Source: Pseudomonas sp. AN-1 | GTDB taxonomy: Bacteria > Pseudomonadota > Gammaproteobacteria > Pseudomonadales > Pseudomonadaceae | Assembly (NCBI RefSeq): GCF_034057115.1 | Contig: NZ_CP139195.1 | Coordinates: forward strand, 3,782,001 to 3,846,000 | Reading direction: 5' to 3' | DNA length: 64,000 bases | Part shown: positions 1 to 10,596 of the stretch, in pieces | How the letters are laid out: each line of letters starts with the position of its first letter | How positions within the stretch are numbered: the first letter of the stretch is position 1 | Position numbers and translations under genes: made by a program | The notes under the pieces: generated by a model | Databases searched by the model: none | Told to the model about the DNA's origin: nothing | The model's input: the letters and a program-made list of their open reading frames with translations, nothing else

Positions 1-1078
1 CGACGAACACCCGCGCCGCCGGCACCTGGCGGCGCGCACAGGCCAGGCCGCAGCCGAGCAGCAGGACGATGTTGGCCAGGCTGGCGTGGGCCAGCACCTG
101 CAGCATCAGCGGGGCGGCGAGCAGCAGGGTGGCGAGGGTGATCGGCAACTGCACGGCGAGGGCGATGTTCAGCAGGCGATGCCAGCGTGGCACATGACGT
201 GCGCTGTCGAGGAAGCTGCGGCTGAACAGGATGGCGCCGAGGTTGGCCAGGCCGAGGAAGCAGGGCAGGGCGCGGGTGCCCCAGGCGCCGCCCTGCGGCC
301 ACAGGTACTGGGCGCCGAGGCCGGTGAGGGCGAGCATGGCCAGGCCGCCGCTGGCGGCGAACAGCACGTAGAGCAGGAAGCTGCGCTCGCGCAGGGCGAG
401 GAACAGCAGCAGGTTGTAGCCGGCCAGACCCAGCAGGGTGCCGAAGTACAGGGCCAGCAGCAGGCTGGCGTTCTGGTTGTCGTGCAGGAAGGCTGCCGCC
501 GTCCACAGGCGGGCATCGAGGGACAGGCTGCCCGAGCTGTGCGCCAGGAAGTACAGGGTGCGCCGCTCGCCGGGCGCCAGGTGCACGGCGAACAGCGGCG
601 CGCGATGGTCGAGGCTGCGTTGCGTGCGCGGCAGGCTGTCGCCGGCGCTCTGCCGCTGCAGGCCGTCCGCGCCCAGGCTGAACAGCTCGATGCGATCGAG
701 CGCCGGATAGCTGAAGGCGATGCGCCACTCGGCGGGCTGCGCGGCCTGCGACTGCAGCTCCAGGCGCAGCCAGACGCGGTCCGCGGTGTAGCCGAGGTTG
801 AGCTCGCTGCGCCGGAGCAGCGGCTGGAAGTGCGCCTGCAGCGGCGGCGCCGGGTCGCCCGGCCGGACATCGTCGGTCGTGCGGTACAGGGCGAGGTAGG
901 GGTACAGGTCGAGGGCCCGCTCGTGGCCGTCGAGGCGCAGCAGCGGCCTGGCCTCTTCGGCGCGCACCGCCAGGGCGAACAGTGTCAGCAGGGCGAGCAG
1001 CAGGACCCGCGCCGCGACCGTGCCGCGGGCAGCCCGCCGCGTTGCCTGCACGCGGTGCCGGCTGGAGTCCTGTGGCAT
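1..1078 (-). CDS. 7TMR-DISM membrane sensor protein, C-terminus beyond window
   Basis: Reading the minus strand from the ATG at 1078 gives 359 open codons that run off the window edge. Residues about 24-41 form a signal peptide or first membrane segment. Residues about 45-190 form a periplasmic beta-rich domain like 7TMR-DISMED2, with a YTADRVWLRLEL stretch. From about residue 204 at least five hydrophobic segments follow (including NLLLFLALRERSFLLYVLF), typical of the 7TM-DISM module. In this family the missing C-terminus is usually a GGDEF or histidine kinase domain, but that cannot be seen here. It would sense a periplasmic, often carbohydrate-like, ligand. Divergence from neighbours cannot be judged because the gene is cut. 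Confidence 0.8.
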   Translation of the reverse strand, partial: MPQDSSRHRVQATRRAARGTVAARVLLLALLTLFALAVRAEEARPLLRLDGHERALDLYPYLALYRTTDDVRPGDPAPPLQAHFQPLLRRSELNLGYTADRVWLRLELQSQAAQPAEWRIAFSYPALDRIELFSLGADGLQRQSAGDSLPRTQRSLDHRAPLFAVHLAPGERRTLYFLAHSSGSLSLDARLWTAAAFLHDNQNASLLLALYFGTLLGLAGYNLLLFLALRERSFLLYVLFAASGGLAMLALTGLGAQYLWPQGGAWGTRALPCFLGLANLGAILFSRSFLDSARHVPRWHRLLNIALAVQLPITLATLLLAAPLMLQVLAHASLANIVLLLGCGLACARRQVPAARVFV

Positions 1079-1223
1079 GGGAGCCTCGCGAATTCCGTGG
1101 ACAGTCGCCCGCGTGCCTGGCTGGCACGCGGCCGTCTTCCAACTGTAGCCACTGGCGGCGCGGCCGGCCGCGGGCAGGGGTGCCGTCAGTCGGCTGGCGC
1201 GGGCGTCCGCCGGCGCCTGCGGC

Positions 1224-2600
<1,377 letters not shown>

Positions 2601-3233
2601 GGGGCGGGCCTGGGTGGAAACAAGGCCGGACAGTCTAGCAGGTTGGCGTGTGGGTGCCGCAGAGCGCCGGTTGAGTGGCTCTTGCATCGGCTCCAATGCC
2701 GGTTTCGCTGTCGTGCCTGCGGCTGTCGCGATCCGCTCGTTCGGTTGCCGGTGTGCGCAGTCGTGAATGAAACACTCTTTCCTGAGTCGAATGGGGAGCG
2801 TCGGTGTAGGGGACTTTCGGCACACTGATTTGTCGCCAAATATTGCTGTGGCTGCCATGGCATCCAGCACATTCGGCCTATCCGCTAGGCCTGAAATCGG
2901 GATTGCCTTTTCCATCGCCGGGGATTGCCGGGGCCGGCGCGACGCCTGCGCCTTGCCGCTCATCCCGGGTGCGGAGGTTTGCCGCTGCGGCAAGCCCGGG
3001 AGCCTGGCGGGATGTGCCGGGAACTGCGCTTGTCGAGAACATGCCCCGGACAACGCACCATGACCTGTCCGGCCGCGCCGGTCGAGGGGCTCGCCATCGC
3101 CGTGAGCCGGCGGAGCGGGAGGCGTCTGGGACGGGCTTCAGACTAAAGTCGGGGATTACTTTTGTCGCAGCCCCTTTGTTAGATTCAGGATGTGGTTCTT
3201 TCACCTGCAATAAAAACAATACGGAGAAAGGTA
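2601..3233. other. intergenic region between dbpA and the DUF4212/symporter operon
   Basis: About 630 bases without a convincing gene. Short open frames exist on both strands but lack ribosome-binding sites and family-like sequence. The last 100 bases before 3234 are relatively AT-rich and presumably hold the promoter of the symporter operon; a GACT-AA-AGTC inverted repeat lies near 3139-3150. No clear sigma70 hexamer pair is visible. Confidence 0.5.
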
Positions 3234-3494
3234 ATGGCAGACGATAAGAGCAATTCTGCTGCGTACTGGAAGGCAAACGTTCGCCTTATCACATGGAGCC
3301 TGGTGGTCTGGGCTCTGGCTTCATATGGTATCGGCATTCTTCTACGCCCGGTGCTGATGGGTATTTCAGTCGGCGGAGCGGACCTGGGCTTCTGGTTCGC
3401 TCAGCAGGGATCCATCATCACGTTCATCGCGCTCATCTTCCACTACGCGTGGAGGCTGAACAGGCTGGACAAAGAATTCGGCGTCGAGGAGTAA
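3234..3494 (+). CDS. DUF4212 small membrane subunit of a sodium/solute symporter
   Basis: An 86-residue protein with two membrane segments (about 17-40 and 50-72) and the conserved YWKANVRL N-terminus and HYAWRLNRLDKEFGV C-terminus of the DUF4212 family. These proteins are encoded immediately upstream of VC_2705-type solute:sodium symporters and play the part that YjcH (DUF485) plays next to ActP. The start at 3234 is chosen because GGAGAAAG precedes it; an upstream in-frame alternative lacks family similarity. The symporter gene starts six bases after its stop, so the two are one operon. Confidence 0.9.
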   Translation: MADDKSNSAAYWKANVRLITWSLVVWALASYGIGILLRPVLMGISVGGADLGFWFAQQGSIITFIALIFHYAWRLNRLDKEFGVEE

Positions 3495-3500
3495 GCCAGC

Positions 3501-5270
3501 ATGAGCCAATTTGTAATCAATATGCTGTTCGTAGGGGCGTCCTTCGCTCTCTACTTCGGTATCGCGGTCTGGGCTCGCGCCGGATCGACCAAGGAGTTCT
3601 ACGTCGCCGGCGGTGGCGTGCATCCGGTAACCAACGGCATGGCCACTGCGGCCGACTGGATGTCCGCGGCTTCCTTCATTTCCATGGCCGGTCTGATCGC
3701 TGCCGGCGGCTACTCCACCTCGGTCTACCTGATGGGCTGGACCGGTGGCTACGTGCTGCTGGCCATGCTGCTGGCGCCCTACCTGCGCAAGTTCGGCAAG
3801 TTCACCGTACCGGACTTCATCGGTGACCGCTTCTACAGCCGTGGCGCGCGCCTGGTGGCGGTGATCAGCCTGCTGCTGATCTCCCTGACCTACGTGATCG
3901 GCCAGATGGCCGGTGCCGGTATCGCCTTCTCCCGCTTCCTCGAAGTGAGCAACTCGGCCGGTATCTGGATCGCCGCTGGCGTGGTGTTCGCCTATGCGGT
4001 ATTCGGCGGCATGAAGGGCATCACCTACACCCAGGTGGCCCAGTACGTGGTGCTGATCATCGCCTACACCATACCGGCGGTGTTCATCGCCTTCCAGCTG
4101 ACCGGCAACCCGATTCCGTCGCTGGGCATGATCGGTACCCACGTCGAGTCCGGCATGCCGCTGCTGGCCAAGCTGGATGCCGTGGTCACCGATCTGGGCT
4201 TCGCCGCCTACACCGCCGACGCCAGCAACAAGCTGAACATGATCCTGTTCACCTTGTCGCTGATGATCGGTACCGCCGGTCTGCCGCACGTCATCATCCG
4301 CTTCTTCACCGTGCCGAAAGTGGCCGATGCCCGCTGGTCCGCCGGCTGGACCCTGATCTTCATCGCCCTGCTGTACCTCACCGCTCCGGCCGTGGCTTCC
4401 ATGGCGCGCCTGAACCTGATGACCACCGTGTATCCGCAGGGTACCGAGGCTCCGGCCCTGTCCTATGAAGAGCGTCCGCAGTGGGTGAAGACCTGGGAAG
4501 AAACCGGTCTGATCAAGTGGGAAGACAAGAACAGCGATGGCCGCGTGCAGTTCTACAACGACGCCAACGCCCAGTTCACCCCGACCGCTACCGAGCGTGG
4601 CTGGAACGGCAACGAGCTGACCGTCAACAACGACATCATCGTGCTGGCCAACCCGGAAATCGCCAACCTGCCGTCCTGGGTCATCGGTCTGATCGCCGCG
4701 GGCGCCATCGCCGCTGCGCTGTCCACCGCTGCCGGTCTGCTGCTGGCCATCTCTTCCGCCGTGAGTCATGACCTGATCAAGACCCTGATCAATCCGAAGA
4801 TCAGCGAAGCGAACGAAATGAAGGCCGCACGGATCTCCATGGCGGTATCGATCCTGCTGGCCACCTGGCTGGGTCTGAATCCTCCGGGCTTCGCGGCACA
4901 GGTAGTGGCACTGGCATTCGGTCTGGCGGCAGCGACCCTGTTCCCGGTCCTGATGATGGGTATCTTCTCCAAGCGCGTGAACGACAAGGGCGCGATCGCA
5001 GGCATGGTTGTCGGCCTGCTGGTCACCATCGTCTACATCTTCATGTACCTGGGCTGGTTCTTCATTCCGGGCACCGCGACCTTCGCCAACACTCCGGACA
5101 ACTGGCTGTTCGGCATCTCCCCGCAGGCCTTCGGTTCGGTGGGTGCGATCATCAACTTCGCCGTGGCCTACGCCGTGTCGCTGGCTACCGAGGCTCCGCC
5201 GAAGGCAGTCCAGGATCTGGTGGAGAGCGTGCGTACTCCGAAGGGTGCTGGTGCCGCACTCAGCCACTAA
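3501..5270 (+). CDS. sodium:solute symporter, VC_2705/ActP-like
   Basis: A 589-residue solute:sodium symporter (SSS) family protein of the inner membrane. The N-terminus carries the family pattern KEFYVAGGGVHPVTNGMATA, followed by ADWMSAASF and YLRKFGKFTVPDF, and there are about 13 hydrophobic segments. A polar insertion at about residues 310-385 is characteristic of the VC_2705 subgroup. The substrate is probably a short-chain carboxylate such as acetate, inferred from similarity to ActP. GAGGAG precedes the ATG. A strong terminator follows at 5322-5357. The DUF294 gene downstream matches the usual association of these transporters with a CBS/DUF294 regulator and an exonuclease. Confidence 0.9.
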   Translation: MSQFVINMLFVGASFALYFGIAVWARAGSTKEFYVAGGGVHPVTNGMATAADWMSAASFISMAGLIAAGGYSTSVYLMGWTGGYVLLAMLLAPYLRKFGKFTVPDFIGDRFYSRGARLVAVISLLLISLTYVIGQMAGAGIAFSRFLEVSNSAGIWIAAGVVFAYAVFGGMKGITYTQVAQYVVLIIAYTIPAVFIAFQLTGNPIPSLGMIGTHVESGMPLLAKLDAVVTDLGFAAYTADASNKLNMILFTLSLMIGTAGLPHVIIRFFTVPKVADARWSAGWTLIFIALLYLTAPAVASMARLNLMTTVYPQGTEAPALSYEERPQWVKTWEETGLIKWEDKNSDGRVQFYNDANAQFTPTATERGWNGNELTVNNDIIVLANPEIANLPSWVIGLIAAGAIAAALSTAAGLLLAISSAVSHDLIKTLINPKISEANEMKAARISMAVSILLATWLGLNPPGFAAQVVALAFGLAAATLFPVLMMGIFSKRVNDKGAIAGMVVGLLVTIVYIFMYLGWFFIPGTATFANTPDNWLFGISPQAFGSVGAIINFAVAYAVSLATEAPPKAVQDLVESVRTPKGAGAALSH

Positions 5271-5321
5271 GCAATAATGCGACCAGAAGCCAGATTAATA
5301 ATCTGAGCCACGGTTGAAGCA

Positions 5322-5357
5322 AACATCGGGCTTCCATTTGGAGGCCCGATGTTTTTT
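5322..5357 (+). terminator. rho-independent terminator of the symporter operon
   Basis: A 14-bp stem (5322-5335 with 5340-5353, one G-U pair), a four-base loop and a run of six T (5352-5357). Confidence 0.93.
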
Positions 5358-5370
5358 GAGGAGGCTATAT

Positions 5371-5889
5371 ATGATCTGGCATCTGATTGCCGCAATCTGC
5401 GCAGCCCTGGCGGGTGCGGGAATCGCATTGGTATTACGCAGCCTGACGCGCAAGCGGCTGCCGAAGTGGATCATTCCGGCATTCGCGGGTCTGGGGATGC
5501 TTTCCTATACCATCCACTATGAATACACCTGGTTCGATGCCAAGCAGGTGCGCCTGCCGGAAGGTTCCGTGATCGTCTCGAGCGAAAAGGGCGACATGCT
5601 CTGGCGCCCCTGGACGGCCCTGTTCCCGATGCCGCTGGCCTATACGGTGCTGGATTCCGCCAATGCGCAGATCGAGGAAACCAGTCGCGGGCGCATGGGC
5701 CGTTTCGTGCTGTATCGCTTCGAGAAGCAGCACCTGATGTCCACCGTGACCAGCGCCACCTATCAGCTGCTCTGCAGCGAGCAGGCGATGTTCAGGCTCA
5801 ATGAGGCCGGTCAGGCGAAGTTCGAAACCATGACCAGGCTGGAGCAGGACGCGCCGCTGTATCGGGCCATCTGTGCCGCCAACGGCTGA
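5371..5889 (+). CDS. uncharacterised membrane-anchored protein
   Basis: 172 residues starting MIWHLIAAICAAL with a GAGGAGG ribosome-binding site directly upstream. It has an N-terminal membrane segment (about 4-23), a basic patch (RSLTRKRLPK) and a second hydrophobic stretch near 33-45. A soluble domain of about 120 residues follows. I do not recognise a named domain. It starts 13 bases after the terminator of the symporter operon and lies about 105 bases upstream of the DUF294 gene, which could be cotranscribed. An in-frame start inside the terminator was rejected because it lacks a ribosome-binding site. Confidence 0.75.
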   Translation: MIWHLIAAICAALAGAGIALVLRSLTRKRLPKWIIPAFAGLGMLSYTIHYEYTWFDAKQVRLPEGSVIVSSEKGDMLWRPWTALFPMPLAYTVLDSANAQIEETSRGRMGRFVLYRFEKQHLMSTVTSATYQLLCSEQAMFRLNEAGQAKFETMTRLEQDAPLYRAICAANG

Positions 5890-5995
5890 GTGGCCGCTGC
5901 GGACTTCGCGCCCCCGGTCGAATCGATGCATCCGGGGACCGGGCTTGCCGCCTCGAGCGTCTGACAGGAACAACAATCAGGACGGAGAGCTTGTC

Positions 5996-7837
5996 ATGTC
6001 GGTTTCGTTCAAGATGGATAACCTGCCCTTCAGTCTGCTGGATGCGCGGGAGCAGGCCTTGCTGAGCGACAGCCTGGAGATTGCCAGCTTCCACAAGGGT
6101 GAGGCGATCATCGAGGCGGGCAAGCCGCCGCAGGGCGTATTCGTCATCGCCAGAGGCCGCGTCGCGGAAAGCGATGTGGCCGAGCCGGATGCCGATGGCA
6201 AGCCGCTGGCCAGCCACGTTTTCGTGCATTACGAGGACGAGGACTATTTTGGCGGCTGGTCCGCGATCAATGGCGTGGCGATCCACAACTTCATCGCGGT
6301 CGAGGAAACCATCGGCCATGTGCTGCCGACCAGGATCCTGCTGGAGCTGATGGCCAGCAACCCGCGGTTTGCCGACTACTTCCAGCAGAGCCTGGCGGCC
6401 AAGCGGGAGATCGTCGCGCAGCACGGGCAGGGCCAGGACATGACCGAGTTCATGCTGGCCCGGATCAGCGATGGCATGGTGCGCGAGCCGCCGATCGTGG
6501 CGGGCGGCACCAGTCTGCACGAGGCGACCCGCCTGATGCGCGAGATGAAGTCGGACTGCCTGCTGGCGAGGAAGGGCAACCGCTACGGCATGGTGACCCG
6601 CACCGACCTGCTCGATGCGGTGGTGCTGAAGGGGATGCCGCTGGCCACGGATGTCGCCGAGATCGCCAGCTACCGCCTGGTCACCGCGGAGCCCGACGAC
6701 TACCTGTTCAATGCACTGATCCTGATGACCCAGCATCAGATCGAGCGGGTCGTGGTCATGGGCGAGGACGGCGCCCTGGTCGGGGTCGTCGAGCTGACCG
6801 ATGTGCTCAGCCACTTCTCCAGCCATTCCCACGTCATCGGCCTGCGCGTCGAGCGCGCCAACACCGTCGAGGAACTGCGCGAGGCGGCGCTGGGGCTCAC
6901 CGACCTGATCCGCGCGCTGATCTCCACCGGGGTGAAGATCCGCTTCACCATGGAGCTGCTGGCCGCCATGAACGGACGGATCATTTCCAGGCTGTTCGAT
7001 CTGCTCATTCCCCAGGACATGCGCCCGCACGTCTGCCTGATCGTGATGGGCTCCGAGGGGCGCGGCGAGCAGATCATGAAGACCGACCAGGACAATGCGC
7101 TGCTGGTGCGCGACGGGCTGGAGTGGCCCGGGATGATGGACACCATGCGCCACTTCAGCGAGACCCTGATCAGCTTCGGCTTCCCGCCCTGCCCGGGCAA
7201 CATCATGGTGTCCAATCCCGAGTGGGTGAACTCGATCGAGGAGTGGGCGCGCAAGCTGACGCACTGGAGCCACAGCTACGATGGCGCGTCGGTGATGAAC
7301 CTGGCCATCGCCGTGGACAGCAAGCCGATCGCCGGCAACATCGCCCTGTTCAAGGTGGCGAGGAACGCCTTCCTGCGCCGGGTGCAGAGCAACGACATCT
7401 TCTTCTCGCACTTCGCCAAGGCCGCGCTGAACTTCGATACGCCGCTGACCATCTTCGGCAACCTGCGCGACAAGGAGCAGCTGGACATCAAGAAGGGCGG
7501 CATCTTCCCCATCGTCCACGGGGTCAGGACCATGGCGCTGGAGCAGCGCATCCTGGAGACCAACACCTTCAGGCGCATCGAGGCGCTGGTGGCGATGGGC
7601 CGGATGGACAAGGCCATGGGCGAGAACCTCGGCGAGGCCCTGTCGATCTTCATCCAGTTGCGCCTGAACCAGCAGATGCAGCGTATCGAGGCCAGCGCGA
7701 AGGGCCAGGACCGGACCCCCAACCTCATCGACCTGCAGAAGCTGAACAAGCTCGAGCGCGACCTGCTGCGCGATGCCCTGCACGTGGTGAAGGACTTCAA
7801 GAAGCTGTTCGCGTTGCGTTACCACATCAACGCCTGA
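5996..7837 (+). CDS. DUF294 nucleotidyltransferase-like protein with cNMP-binding and CBS domains
   Basis: 613 residues. Domains in order: cyclic-nucleotide-binding-like beta roll (about 10-130), two CBS motifs (about 155-275), a DUF294 putative nucleotidyltransferase domain with GSEGRGEQ (352-359) and TDQDNAL (363-369), and a DUF294 C-terminal helical domain. Proteins of this architecture resemble GlnD-type sensors and occur beside ActP-like symporters, where they are thought to control acetate-type uptake or signalling. The second metal ligand of a nucleotidyltransferase is plausible in TDQD, but activity is unproven. The ATG at 5996 is preceded by GGAGAG. A paralogue of similar architecture is encoded at 8581-10515 on the other strand. 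Confidence 0.88.
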   Translation: MSVSFKMDNLPFSLLDAREQALLSDSLEIASFHKGEAIIEAGKPPQGVFVIARGRVAESDVAEPDADGKPLASHVFVHYEDEDYFGGWSAINGVAIHNFIAVEETIGHVLPTRILLELMASNPRFADYFQQSLAAKREIVAQHGQGQDMTEFMLARISDGMVREPPIVAGGTSLHEATRLMREMKSDCLLARKGNRYGMVTRTDLLDAVVLKGMPLATDVAEIASYRLVTAEPDDYLFNALILMTQHQIERVVVMGEDGALVGVVELTDVLSHFSSHSHVIGLRVERANTVEELREAALGLTDLIRALISTGVKIRFTMELLAAMNGRIISRLFDLLIPQDMRPHVCLIVMGSEGRGEQIMKTDQDNALLVRDGLEWPGMMDTMRHFSETLISFGFPPCPGNIMVSNPEWVNSIEEWARKLTHWSHSYDGASVMNLAIAVDSKPIAGNIALFKVARNAFLRRVQSNDIFFSHFAKAALNFDTPLTIFGNLRDKEQLDIKKGGIFPIVHGVRTMALEQRILETNTFRRIEALVAMGRMDKAMGENLGEALSIFIQLRLNQQMQRIEASAKGQDRTPNLIDLQKLNKLERDLLRDALHVVKDFKKLFALRYHINA

Positions 7838-7838
7838 G

Positions 7839-7892
7839 GCGCGCCCGCGAGGCCGCGCTCAGATGGAGCGCTGCGCGGCCTCGCGGGCGCGC
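7839..7892. repeat. perfect 20-bp inverted repeat at convergent gene ends
   Basis: Arms 7839-7858 and 7873-7892 are exact reverse complements with a 14-base loop. The left arm begins just after the DUF294 stop and the right arm codes for the C-terminus of the exonuclease. There is no T-run, so it may act as a bidirectional hairpin barrier between convergent transcripts rather than as a canonical terminator. Confidence 0.85.
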
Positions 7893-8584
7893 TGCCAGTA
7901 CCTGACCCGCTCGGCCAGTTCGTCGACCCGCTCGATGCCCATGCGCCGGGCGCGGTTGAACAGGATCAGGGCGATTTCCGCAGTGGCCAGGGCATCCGCC
8001 GAGGCGTGGTGGCGCTGGGCGATGTCGAGGCCGAAGTAGTCCATCCAGAAATCCAGGCTGCCGCGCCGGGTCAGCACCTCGGGGAACAGCATGGGCGCCA
8101 GGTCGGCGACGTCGAGGAAGGGGTTTTCCAGGCTGTAGCCCAGTTCGTGCTTCAGCGCGCGGGCCAGCATGCGCTGGTCGAAGGGCGCGTGGAAGGCCAG
8201 CATCACGCTGTCGGCGGCGAACTCCATGAAGCTGAGCAGGGCCTCGGCCGGCGGCTGGCCGGCGGCCAGCTCGCTGGGCGCGATGCCGTGGATCAGCACG
8301 GCCTCGTTGACCTTGACCTGGCGGCGCAGGGTGCATTCGAACTGCTGCGCCATGTCGATGGCGCCGCCGTCGATGGCGACCGCGCCGATCGAGATGACGA
8401 TGTCGCGGCTGAGGTTCAGTCCGGTGGTTTCCAGGTCGAGCACCACGAAGCGCTGCCGGTGCAGCGGGGTCGCCAGCGCGGGCGGCGGAGGCGGCGGCAG
8501 CGCCCGCAGACGCTGGCGCTGCTGGTCGTCGAGTTCCAGGTGGCGGCGCTGCAGGCGGGACAACAGGGCGCGGATCGGATTCAT
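7859..8584 (-). CDS. DnaQ-like 3'-5' exonuclease (DEDDh family)
   Basis: 241 residues. Exo I motif VVLDLETTGL (47-56, with D50 and E52) and a C-terminal HASAD motif place it among DEDDh exonucleases related to DnaQ and PolC epsilon. A proline-rich linker (30-36) follows an N-terminal basic helix. It is not the replicative DnaQ; such stand-alone enzymes next to DUF294 genes are of unknown role. The start codon overlaps the stop of the upstream DUF294 gene by four bases (ATGA), so translation is coupled. Confidence 0.88.
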   Translation of the reverse strand: MNPIRALLSRLQRRHLELDDQQRQRLRALPPPPPPALATPLHRQRFVVLDLETTGLNLSRDIVISIGAVAIDGGAIDMAQQFECTLRRQVKVNEAVLIHGIAPSELAAGQPPAEALLSFMEFAADSVMLAFHAPFDQRMLARALKHELGYSLENPFLDVADLAPMLFPEVLTRRGSLDFWMDYFGLDIAQRHHASADALATAEIALILFNRARRMGIERVDELAERVRYWQRAREAAQRSI

Positions 8585-10515
8585 AGCTGGTAGCGCACGC
8601 TCAGGCTGCTCTGCAGGCGCTGGGCCTGGCGGAAGGACTCGCGCAGGATGCGCCGGTCCAGTTGATTGAGGGTGTCGGGATCGAGGCGGTTGCTCAGCGG
8701 CTGGCCGGCGCGCTCCTGGCGCTGGTGCAGCTGCATGCGCGTCATCTGGATGAAGTGGTAGGCCTCCTCGTAGGCGGCGGCGTCCTGGGGCTTCAGCACG
8801 CCGCGCGCACCCAGCAGGCGCAGGCGTTCGAGGGTGTTGCACTCGCTGATGCCGTGGGCCAGGGCGAGGATGCGCACCCCCTCGACGAAGGGCATCAGGC
8901 CCTCCACCTTGAGGTCCAGGGTGTCCTTGTCGGCACCGCGGCTGGCGACGATGAAGTCGCGGAAGCGGCCGATGGGCGGCGGATGACGCAGGGCGTTGGC
9001 CGCCATCATGTGCTGGAACAGGGGGTTGCCCTCGATCATCCCGAGCAGCGTCTCCTGGAGCTGGCGGCAGCCTTCGCTCGGCCCCCACACCGGGCGCAGG
9101 TCGAAGAAGATCGACGAGTGCATCAGGTTGTCGCGGGTCGGGCTCTGGATCATGCCGCTGAAGCGGCGCAGCCACTCCTGGCGTGACAGGCACAGCTCCG
9201 GGTTGCCGGCCATGATGTTGCCGTTGCACAGGGTGAAGCCGCAGCGGTCCAGCGCGGCGTTGATCTTGCGCGCCAGCGGCAGCAGGCGCTGGCGGATCTG
9301 CTCAGCTTCCTCGGGGCTGGCGGCCTCGAACAGCATGCCGTTGTCCTGGTCGGTGAGCAGCGCCTGCTCGCGGCGCCCTTCGCTGCCGAACACCAGCCAG
9401 GTGAAGGGTACGCCGGGGTCGCCGTGCTCCTCGATCATCAGCTCGATGACCCGTTCCACGGTGTGGTCGTTGAGCTGGGTGAGGATGTGGGTCAGCTGTT
9501 CCGGGTTGGCGCCGTGGGCGAGCATGTTGTCGATCAGGTGGGCGATCTCCTCGCGCAGTTCGACCAGGCTGTCGATCTGCGGGGCCGTGCTGATGGTGCG
9601 CGCCAGGTGCACCAGGTCGACCCGCTGCAGGGAGAACAGGTCGCGCTCGGACAGCACGCCGACCAGCCGGCCCATCTCCACCACGCAGAGGTGGGCGATC
9701 TGCCGCCGGGTCATGATCAGCGCGGCATCGAAGGCGGTGGCGGTCGGCGGCAGGTGGATGGGGTCGGGGGTCATCAGCTCGTCGAGCGGCTGCTGCAGGT
9801 CGCCGCTGCCGTCGGCGATCACCCGGCGCAGGTCGCGCAGGGTGAAGATGCCGATCGGGTAGTGGCGGTCGTCGACCATGATCAGGCTGCCGACGTGATT
9901 CTCGTGCATCAGCTTCACCGCATCGCGCAGGCTGATGCCGCTGCGGCAGGTAACCGGGTTGGCGGCGGCGAGGATGTTCAGGCGGGTTTCCAGCGAATAC
10001 TGGGCGCCGAGGCTTTCCGCGGCCTGCAGCTGCACCTGCTGCTGCACCTGGCCGACCAGGCTGCTGACCCCGCGCAGGGCGAAGTCGCGGAAGGCCTCCG
10101 ACTGGTTGTAGGTGTGGGTGAAGGCGGCGCGATTGAACTGCAGGCAGAAGGTGTCTTCGGCGGCGATGTAGTGGCTGCGGGTGGCCCGCTCGCTGACCAT
10201 GGCCGCCACCGGGAAGCATTCGCCCGGCGCGATCTCCTGGGTGGTCTCCATGCCCTCGCCGCTCGGGGTCGGCCGCTGGCCCAGCACCAGGCCCTGCTTG
10301 ACGATGTAGACATGTTCGATCTTGCCGTCGCCGGGACCGACGATCGGATCGCCGGCGGCGTAGAAGCGCAGCCGGCACTGCTCGACCATCTGCGCCAGAT
10401 GGCTGAGCTCCATCTGGTTGAACGGCGCATAGCGCAGCAGGAAGTGCATGGTACCCTGGATGTTCTGCAGGACGGCGGTCTTGCCGACCTCCGCGAAACC
10501 ATCGTTCTTGCTCAT
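8581..10515 (-). CDS. second DUF294 nucleotidyltransferase-like protein with cNMP-binding and CBS domains
   Basis: 644 residues with the same order as the 5996-7837 protein: cyclic-nucleotide-binding-like domain (about 20-150), paired CBS motifs (about 185-305), DUF294 domain with GSEGRREQ (377-384) and TDQDNGM (388-394), and a helical C-terminus. Note Arg in place of Gly in the first motif. It forms a coupled two-gene unit with the exonuclease. GGAG lies nine bases before the ATG at 10515. The two paralogues have clearly different sequences and lie on opposite strands, so this is not a recent duplication. Confidence 0.88.
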   Translation of the reverse strand: MSKNDGFAEVGKTAVLQNIQGTMHFLLRYAPFNQMELSHLAQMVEQCRLRFYAAGDPIVGPGDGKIEHVYIVKQGLVLGQRPTPSGEGMETTQEIAPGECFPVAAMVSERATRSHYIAAEDTFCLQFNRAAFTHTYNQSEAFRDFALRGVSSLVGQVQQQVQLQAAESLGAQYSLETRLNILAAANPVTCRSGISLRDAVKLMHENHVGSLIMVDDRHYPIGIFTLRDLRRVIADGSGDLQQPLDELMTPDPIHLPPTATAFDAALIMTRRQIAHLCVVEMGRLVGVLSERDLFSLQRVDLVHLARTISTAPQIDSLVELREEIAHLIDNMLAHGANPEQLTHILTQLNDHTVERVIELMIEEHGDPGVPFTWLVFGSEGRREQALLTDQDNGMLFEAASPEEAEQIRQRLLPLARKINAALDRCGFTLCNGNIMAGNPELCLSRQEWLRRFSGMIQSPTRDNLMHSSIFFDLRPVWGPSEGCRQLQETLLGMIEGNPLFQHMMAANALRHPPPIGRFRDFIVASRGADKDTLDLKVEGLMPFVEGVRILALAHGISECNTLERLRLLGARGVLKPQDAAAYEEAYHFIQMTRMQLHQRQERAGQPLSNRLDPDTLNQLDRRILRESFRQAQRLQSSLSVRYQL

Positions 10516-10596
10516 CTTGTCGTTCTCCGGGGGCGTCCGTTCATGATTCGCGCGGCACCCTGGCGCAGCCCCTGATCTGCGCCAGGCTGGCTTCAC

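Noticed and set aside
2601-3233. Small genes in the dbpA-symporter gap
   Set aside because: Several short frames on both strands, none with a convincing ribosome-binding site or family similarity.
3366-5267. 633-codon minus-strand frame opposite the symporter
   Set aside because: Composition (Gly, Gln, His, Arg) is that of a shadow; the plus-strand symporter has unmistakable family motifs.
5798-7825. 675-codon minus-strand frame opposite the DUF294 gene
   Set aside because: Shadow of the DUF294 gene, no ribosome-binding site or recognisable domain.
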